A DNA stretch of 27,639 nt. Source: JABMMZ01 sp964600345 (lineage in GTDB: Bacteria > Bacteroidota > Bacteroidia > NS11-12g > UBA955). The notes under the pieces are model-generated. The model searched no databases, was not told the origin of the DNA, and saw only the letters and a program-made list of their open reading frames with translations. The DNA lies in assembly GCA_964600345.1 (NCBI GenBank), contig CAZRKA010000018.1:1-27639 (forward strand). Reading direction: 5' to 3'. The position numbers were made by a program, and so were the translations under genes. Positions 23,375 through 27,639 of this stretch are shown piece after piece. Position 1 is the stretch's first letter, and each line of letters starts with the position of its first letter.

Positions 23375-24736
23375 ATGACAAAGGCTGTAATTAAGTTTTT
23401 CTGTAAAAATTGCGGACATGCAGCGTCGAAATGGCTTGGCAAATGCCCTTCTTGCGAAGCCTGGAACAGTTTTACCGAAGAAATTGTCCAGAAGCAGGGT
23501 ACTGCAAAACAAAGCTGGACAGGTTCGGACCGTAAAAAAAACGAAGCAGTAAAAATAAGCGATATACAAGAGGGTGCTGAACAACGCTTTCTGCTCAGCG
23601 ATAATGAACTGAACAGGGTACTGGGAGGCGGACTCGTAAGCGGATCTGTTACCCTTATCGGCGGCGAACCCGGCATTGGAAAATCTACCCTTTTACTGCA
23701 ACTGGCGTTAAAACTCGATAAGAAAGTGCTTTATGTAAGTGGTGAAGAAAGCGAATCACAGATAAAAATGCGGGCCGAACGAATCGGTATCAGCAATCAG
23801 GGCTGTTATGTGATATGTGAAACTTCACTTACTGCTCTTATCAGCCATTTGCGAAGGGATATTCCGGAAGTACTCATCATTGATTCGGTACAGACTCTTT
23901 CAAGCGATCTGATAGATTCGCCTCCGGGTAGTATCAGTCAGATTAAAGAATGCACCGCCGAACTGATCAGATTTGCCAAGGAAAGCAATGTGCCGGTATT
24001 TCTTATAGGGCACATCAACAAGGACGGAAATATTGCCGGACCAAAAGTACTCGAACACATGGTAGACACCGTTCTACAGTTTGAAGGCGACAGGCATTAC
24101 AACTACAGAATACTCCGAACGCTTAAAAACAGGTTCGGTTCGGCCAGCGAAATAGGCATTTATGAAATGAAAGGCAATGGATTGAGAGAAATTGAAAATC
24201 CATCAGAAATCCTCATCAGCGAGCGCGAGGAAATCCTCAGCGGCATTACCATCAGTTGTGCGGTTGAAGGTATTCGTCCGATACTACTCGAAACTCAATC
24301 CCTGGTCAGCAGCGCCGTTTATGGAACTCCTCAGCGCACCAGCAACGGATTTGATCTCAGGAGACTAAGTATGCTGCTGGCAGTCCTTGAAAAAAGATGT
24401 GGATTTCAACTCGGCGTGAAAGATGTTTTCATCAATATAGCAGGTGGAATGAAGCTGGAAGACCCGGGGCTTGATCTGGGTATTGTTGCTGCAATACTAT
24501 CTTCTTATCAGAATATTGCCATCAGCAGTAATATCGCCTTTGCAGGAGAAATTGGACTAAGCGGTGAAGTAAGAGCGGTTTCGAGAATTGAACAGCGCAT
24601 TTCTGAAGCAGAAAAACTTGGTTTCTGCGAAATGATGATTTCGAAATACAATAAGGGGATTGAAAATAACGGCAGCAAAATAAAACTCATTAAAATCGGT
24701 AAAATCGAAGAGGCCTTTGAATGGCTGTTCGGATAA
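23375..24736 (+). CDS. radA: DNA repair/recombination protein RadA
   Basis: A 453-residue RecA-like ATPase that promotes branch migration in homologous recombination. Domains in order: a zinc finger with Cys10, Cys13, Cys24 and Cys27 (CKNCG ... CPSC), Walker A GEPGIGKST at 97-105, Walker B VLIIDSV with Asp170, the RadA-specific KNRFG at 251-255, and a C-terminal Lon-like domain with GGMKLEDPGLDLGI and GEIGLSGEVR. Length is normal and no motif is missing. Start ATG at 23375; CACTTTTG (one mismatch to the -7 consensus) lies 10 bases upstream. A symporter gene begins 6 bases after its stop. Confidence 0.97.
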   Translation: MTKAVIKFFCKNCGHAASKWLGKCPSCEAWNSFTEEIVQKQGTAKQSWTGSDRKKNEAVKISDIQEGAEQRFLLSDNELNRVLGGGLVSGSVTLIGGEPGIGKSTLLLQLALKLDKKVLYVSGEESESQIKMRAERIGISNQGCYVICETSLTALISHLRRDIPEVLIIDSVQTLSSDLIDSPPGSISQIKECTAELIRFAKESNVPVFLIGHINKDGNIAGPKVLEHMVDTVLQFEGDRHYNYRILRTLKNRFGSASEIGIYEMKGNGLREIENPSEILISEREEILSGITISCAVEGIRPILLETQSLVSSAVYGTPQRTSNGFDLRRLSMLLAVLEKRCGFQLGVKDVFINIAGGMKLEDPGLDLGIVAAILSSYQNIAISSNIAFAGEIGLSGEVRAVSRIEQRISEAEKLGFCEMMISKYNKGIENNGSKIKLIKIGKIEEAFEWLFG

Positions 24737-24742
24737 ATAAAT

Positions 24743-25975
24743 ATGAAAAACAAACTGACTTACTGGATACTCGGCGGACTGGTACTTGGAATACTGGCAG
24801 GTGCCCTCGTAAACATACAATTCTCGGATAATCGTTCCGGCATCGATTTCTTCATCAAATTTACCTCACTCGGCAGTTATATATTCCTCCGCCTGATCAA
24901 GCTGATTATTGGTCCACTGGTATTAAGCACGCTGGTAGTGGGCGTTGCAAACATCGGCGATGCAAGGACTGTTGGCCGCATGGGGATTAAAACCATAGGC
25001 TGGTTTATTTTTGCAAGTCTTACTTCACTTACTCTGGGTTTGATACTGGTCAATTTACTTCAACCCGGAAATGCATTTGCTTCCGAACTTGCACAGAACG
25101 GTGCCGCGGTGTTAAAAACAGAGGAGTTTACACTGCTTCATTTTGTAGATCAGCTTATACCCGAAAATATTATTTTATCACTTTCAAGTCATAAGACAGT
25201 TTTACAGATTGTAGTATTTTCTATTTTCTTTGGTCTCGCCCTTTCGGGAATAGGCGAAAAAGGTGTAGCGCTGATAAGTCTGATGGATTCGCTTGCTCAC
25301 GCTATGCTGCGCTTAACCAATATGATTATGTGGCTGGCTCCTCTCGCCGTATTTTCTTCAATTTCTGTGGTTATTGCCGACAAGGGTATCGGAATTCTTA
25401 TGGAATACAGTAAATTGATAGCTATGTTCTACGGTGGTTTAGGAATACTTTGGATCATATTACTGGGACTTTGTTATGCCATGATCAGGCGCAAAACCTG
25501 GTCGCTTCTCAGTCATATCAGAGAACCGCTTATGCTTGCCTTTGCAACCGCCAGCAGCGAATCTGCCTATCCAAAACTGCTCAATCAGCTTGATCGCTTC
25601 GGCATAAAAGAAAAGATCAGCAGTTTTGTTTTGCCTCTTGGATATTCTTTCAATCTTGACGGCAGTATGATGTACATGACTTTCGGTTCATTGCTGATTG
25701 CTCAGGCTTATGGCATTGATTTAAGTCTCAGTCAGCAAATCACAATGCTTTTGATTCTGATGGTTACGAGCAAAGGAATTGCCGGTGTACCAAGAGCCTC
25801 GCTGGTGGTAATTGCCGCAACAATTTCAGGATTCGGGATACCCGAAGCAGGTCTGGCCCTTTTACTGCCAATAGACCAGTTTCTGGATATGGGAAGAACT
25901 GCTACCAATGTAGTGGGAAATGCGGTGGCAACAGTTGCGGTAAGCAAAATGGAAGGTGAAGAAATACACACCTGA
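24743..25975 (+). CDS. Dicarboxylate/amino acid:cation symporter (SDF/DAACS family)
   Basis: A 410-residue inner-membrane transporter that couples uptake of dicarboxylates or acidic amino acids to Na+ or H+. The family fold is recognised from the re-entrant-loop serine motif ATASSESAYP (268-277), NLDGS at 304-308, the second loop around GIAGVPRAS (345-353), and DMGRTATNVVGN at 382-393. Asp382, Arg385 and Asn389 correspond to substrate-side residues of GltPh. The position equivalent to a GltPh Na+ ligand (Asp405) is Asn393, as in DctA-type C4-dicarboxylate carriers. Substrate is uncertain. It is probably cotranscribed with radA, though no functional link is evident. Confidence 0.92.
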   Translation: MKNKLTYWILGGLVLGILAGALVNIQFSDNRSGIDFFIKFTSLGSYIFLRLIKLIIGPLVLSTLVVGVANIGDARTVGRMGIKTIGWFIFASLTSLTLGLILVNLLQPGNAFASELAQNGAAVLKTEEFTLLHFVDQLIPENIILSLSSHKTVLQIVVFSIFFGLALSGIGEKGVALISLMDSLAHAMLRLTNMIMWLAPLAVFSSISVVIADKGIGILMEYSKLIAMFYGGLGILWIILLGLCYAMIRRKTWSLLSHIREPLMLAFATASSESAYPKLLNQLDRFGIKEKISSFVLPLGYSFNLDGSMMYMTFGSLLIAQAYGIDLSLSQQITMLLILMVTSKGIAGVPRASLVVIAATISGFGIPEAGLALLLPIDQFLDMGRTATNVVGNAVATVAVSKMEGEEIHT

Positions 25976-25999
25976 AAATAAAGTTGATTTTTCAGTGCA

Positions 26000-26031
26000 T
26001 AAATGTATTTTCTGCTAAATGTATTTTCTGC
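26000..26031 (+). repeat. Perfect tandem duplication, 2 x 16 bases
   Basis: TAAATGTATTTTCTGC occurs twice in a row (26000-26015 and 26016-26031) with no mismatch. It is in the 107-base gap between the symporter gene and metK and ends 4 bases before the -33 element of the metK promoter. It may be an operator pair or a recent slippage duplication. Confidence 0.9.
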
Positions 26032-26035
26032 ATTA

Positions 26036-26066
26036 TTGCATAGCTTGAAGTAAACGCTTACTTTTG
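26036..26066 (+). promoter_or_regulatory. Promoter of metK
   Basis: TTG at 26036-26038 as -33 and TACTTTTG at 26059-26066 as an exact TAnnTTTG -7 element, spaced 20 bases. The ATG is 16 bases after the -7 element, so the leader is about 10 nucleotides. This is the best-formed promoter in the window. Confidence 0.65.
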
Positions 26067-26082
26067 CAACAATTTTAAAATT

Positions 26083-27336
26083 ATGCCTTATTTATTTACT
26101 TCAGAATCTGTATCCGAAGGTCATCCCGACAAGGTAGCCGATCAGATCAGTGACGCACTTATTGACAATTTTCTGGCCTTCGATCCTCAGAGTAAGGTTG
26201 CTTGTGAAACGCTTGTTACTACAGGACAGGTAATCCTTGCCGGAGAAGTAAAATCGTCTGCATATCTCGATGTACAAACCATAGCAAGAGATGTGATTAA
26301 AAAAATCGGTTACACCAAAAGTGAATATATGTTTGAAGCCAATTCATGCGGTGTGCTTTCTGCCATTCACGAACAGAGTTCAGACATCAACCAGGGTGTC
26401 GACAAAAAGAAAAAGGAAGAACAGGGAGCCGGCGACCAGGGTATGATGTTTGGTTATGCCACTGTCGAAACTGATAATTACATGCCTCTTGCCCTCGATC
26501 TTTCACATAAAATTCTAATCGAACTTGCAGACCTCAGAAGAGAGAACAAAGCCATTAAATATCTGCGTCCGGATGCCAAAAGTCAGGTGACACTGGAATA
26601 CAACGACAAAAACGAACCTGTAAGAATCGATGCGATAGTTGTTTCTACCCAGCACGACGATTTTGACACAGAACCGCGCATGCTGGCTAAAATTAAAAAA
26701 GACATTATTGAGATTCTGATACCCAGGGTAAAAGCCAAATATCCTAAATACAAAAAACTATTTAACGATAAAATAAAATACCATATCAACCCGACCGGAA
26801 AGTTTGTAATCGGCGGACCGCATGGCGACACAGGATTAACAGGCCGTAAAATAATTGTTGATACATATGGCGGAAAAGGTGCTCACGGCGGTGGTGCCTT
26901 CAGCGGAAAAGATCCGAGCAAGGTAGACAGAAGTGCTGCCTATGCCACAAGACATATAGCCAAAAATCTAGTTGCCGCAGGTCTTTGTAAAGAAGTTCTG
27001 GTTCAGGTAAGCTACGCAATTGGCGTTGCAAAACCAACCAGCATCAATGTCAATACTTTCGGTACCTCTAAGGTTAAAATGAACGATGGTGAAATAGGCA
27101 GAATAGTAGAAGGCATTTTTGACATGCGACCTTATTTCATCGAACAAAGACTGAAACTCAGAAATCCAATATACAGTGAAACTGCAGCCTACGGTCATAT
27201 GGGAAGGGAAAACAAGGTTGTCAGTAAAACCTTCAAAACCCCTGAGGGAAAATCAAAAACCATGAAAGTTGAACTCTTCACCTGGGAAAAGCTCGATTAT
27301 GTCGACAAGGTAAAAAAAGCTTTTAAACTCAAATAA
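26083..27336 (+). CDS. metK: S-adenosylmethionine synthetase
   Basis: Makes S-adenosylmethionine from methionine and ATP in the cytosol. In 417 residues the expected motifs are present: GHPDK at 13-17 with His14, GAGDQGMMFGY at 115-125, GGPHGDTGLTGRK at 244-256 and the signature GGGAFSGKD at 269-277. Length is slightly above the common 380-400 residues, as in other Bacteroidota forms. It is monocistronic, with its own promoter and a terminator downstream. The leader is too short to hold a SAM riboswitch. Confidence 0.97.
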   Translation: MPYLFTSESVSEGHPDKVADQISDALIDNFLAFDPQSKVACETLVTTGQVILAGEVKSSAYLDVQTIARDVIKKIGYTKSEYMFEANSCGVLSAIHEQSSDINQGVDKKKKEEQGAGDQGMMFGYATVETDNYMPLALDLSHKILIELADLRRENKAIKYLRPDAKSQVTLEYNDKNEPVRIDAIVVSTQHDDFDTEPRMLAKIKKDIIEILIPRVKAKYPKYKKLFNDKIKYHINPTGKFVIGGPHGDTGLTGRKIIVDTYGGKGAHGGGAFSGKDPSKVDRSAAYATRHIAKNLVAAGLCKEVLVQVSYAIGVAKPTSINVNTFGTSKVKMNDGEIGRIVEGIFDMRPYFIEQRLKLRNPIYSETAAYGHMGRENKVVSKTFKTPEGKSKTMKVELFTWEKLDYVDKVKKAFKLK

Positions 27337-27338
27337 TC

Positions 27339-27365
27339 GGAAGGGGCATAAAGCCCCTTTCTCTT
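27339..27365 (+). terminator. Intrinsic terminator of metK
   Basis: AAGGGGC (27341-27347) pairs with GCCCCTT (27353-27359) around a 5-base loop, with further weaker pairs outside, followed by TCTCTTT. It begins a few bases after the metK stop codon and lies 8 bases before the next ATG. Confidence 0.85.
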
Positions 27366-27373
27366 TAACGCCT

Positions 27374-27639
27374 ATGGATAAATTTCATAAAGTGATATCG
27401 AAACCGGCATGGGTAATGATATTGTTTTTAACATGGGCACTGTTTGCAAGCGATCTTTGGCTGCCGCGCAACTGGGGTTTTTACGGCAGCGGCGACTGGG
27501 ATCTCACTTATTCTACTTTTGAACTCGCAAGAATCAGTATAATAGAATACGCTTCCTGGCCTTCGTATCAACCATATCTCGCATTTGGCAGCGATCTGAA
27601 TGCCAATCCACAGGCAACACATGCTTCTTTATTTTTCAT
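27374..27639 (+). CDS. N-terminal part of a multipass membrane protein (GT-C/YfhO-like), partial
   Basis: The ATG at 27374 opens a frame of 88 codons that runs off the window. A first transmembrane helix (about 12-30) is followed by an extracytoplasmic stretch with GDWD at 40-43, then PSYQPYLAFGS and NPQATH at 78-83. The order acidic loop, P-x-x-x-P-Y, G, N-P-Q is seen in large polytopic membrane proteins related to YfhO and GT-C glycosyltransferases; the family call is inference. It starts 8 bases after the metK terminator, and I see no clear promoter. Confidence 0.7.
   Translation, partial: MDKFHKVISKPAWVMILFLTWALFASDLWLPRNWGFYGSGDWDLTYSTFELARISIIEYASWPSYQPYLAFGSDLNANPQATHASLFF

Noticed and set aside
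26000..26031. CRISPR or direct-repeat array
   Set aside because: Only two copies, directly abutting, with no spacers and no cas genes nearby.
25976..26082. SAM riboswitch upstream of metK
   Set aside because: The promoter lies 16 bases before the ATG, leaving no room, and no SAM-type helices were seen.

Overview
The window reads as a chromosomal segment of a member of the Bacteroidota, probably a draft or metagenome assembly because it carries two 10-N scaffold gaps. Evidence for the phylum: two secreted proteins end in type IX secretion (T9SS) C-terminal sorting domains; many genes are preceded by the Bacteroidota -7 promoter element TAnnTTTG; there is an exbB-X-exbD-exbD cluster, an archaeal-type GGGP synthase and a UbiA-maf pair, all typical of this phylum; base composition is moderately AT-rich. 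No tRNA, rRNA, CRISPR array, transposase or phage gene was seen. Most of the content is core metabolism and cell envelope.

Layout. 1-117: tail of an unidentified plus-strand gene. 119-1210 (-): PKD-repeat T9SS cargo. 3820-1298 (-): UbiA-family prenyltransferase, Maf nucleotide pyrophosphatase and an unrecognised exported protein, tightly packed. 3850-4485 (+): rhomboid protease. 6416-4497 (-): secreted S15/CocE-like hydrolase with T9SS tail. 9888-6565 (-): B12-dependent class II ribonucleotide reductase. 10143-15381 (+): GGGP synthase, GT-C-like membrane protein, purK, purE, DUF3109 protein, SprT-like protein. 18694-15389 (-): DUF1573 protein, rfbD-like reductase, fluoride channel crcB, an exported protein of the family often labelled asparagine synthetase B, and a PspC-domain protein. 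18734-20820 (+): M13 metallopeptidase lipoprotein, interrupted by a gap. 23215-20894 (-): exbB (gap near its 5' end), small membrane protein, exbD1, exbD2. 23375-25975 (+): radA and a dicarboxylate/cation symporter. 26083-27336 (+): metK. 27374-end (+): start of a multipass membrane protein.

How the genes fit together. GGGP synthase and the UbiA enzyme carry out consecutive steps of archaeal-type ether-lipid synthesis, so the window encodes a possible route to unusual membrane lipids, although the two genes are about 6 kb apart and in different transcription units. purK and purE convert AIR to CAIR in de novo purine synthesis. nrdJ supplies deoxynucleotides using adenosylcobalamin. ExbB/ExbD energise outer-membrane processes. 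T9SS cargo, DUF1573, M13 peptidase and rhomboid belong to the envelope.

The most notable points are: (i) both scaffold gaps look like assembly artefacts, and one can be closed by a 4-base overlap that restores a 690-residue M13 peptidase; (ii) a 50-base GC-rich segment beside the other gap looks chimeric and creates a false exbB start; (iii) promoters sit so close to start codons that several mRNAs should have very short or no leaders; (iv) a terminator-like hairpin lies in the predicted nrdJ leader; (v) a perfect 16-base tandem duplication sits just upstream of the metK promoter. I found no clear new defence or mobile system.
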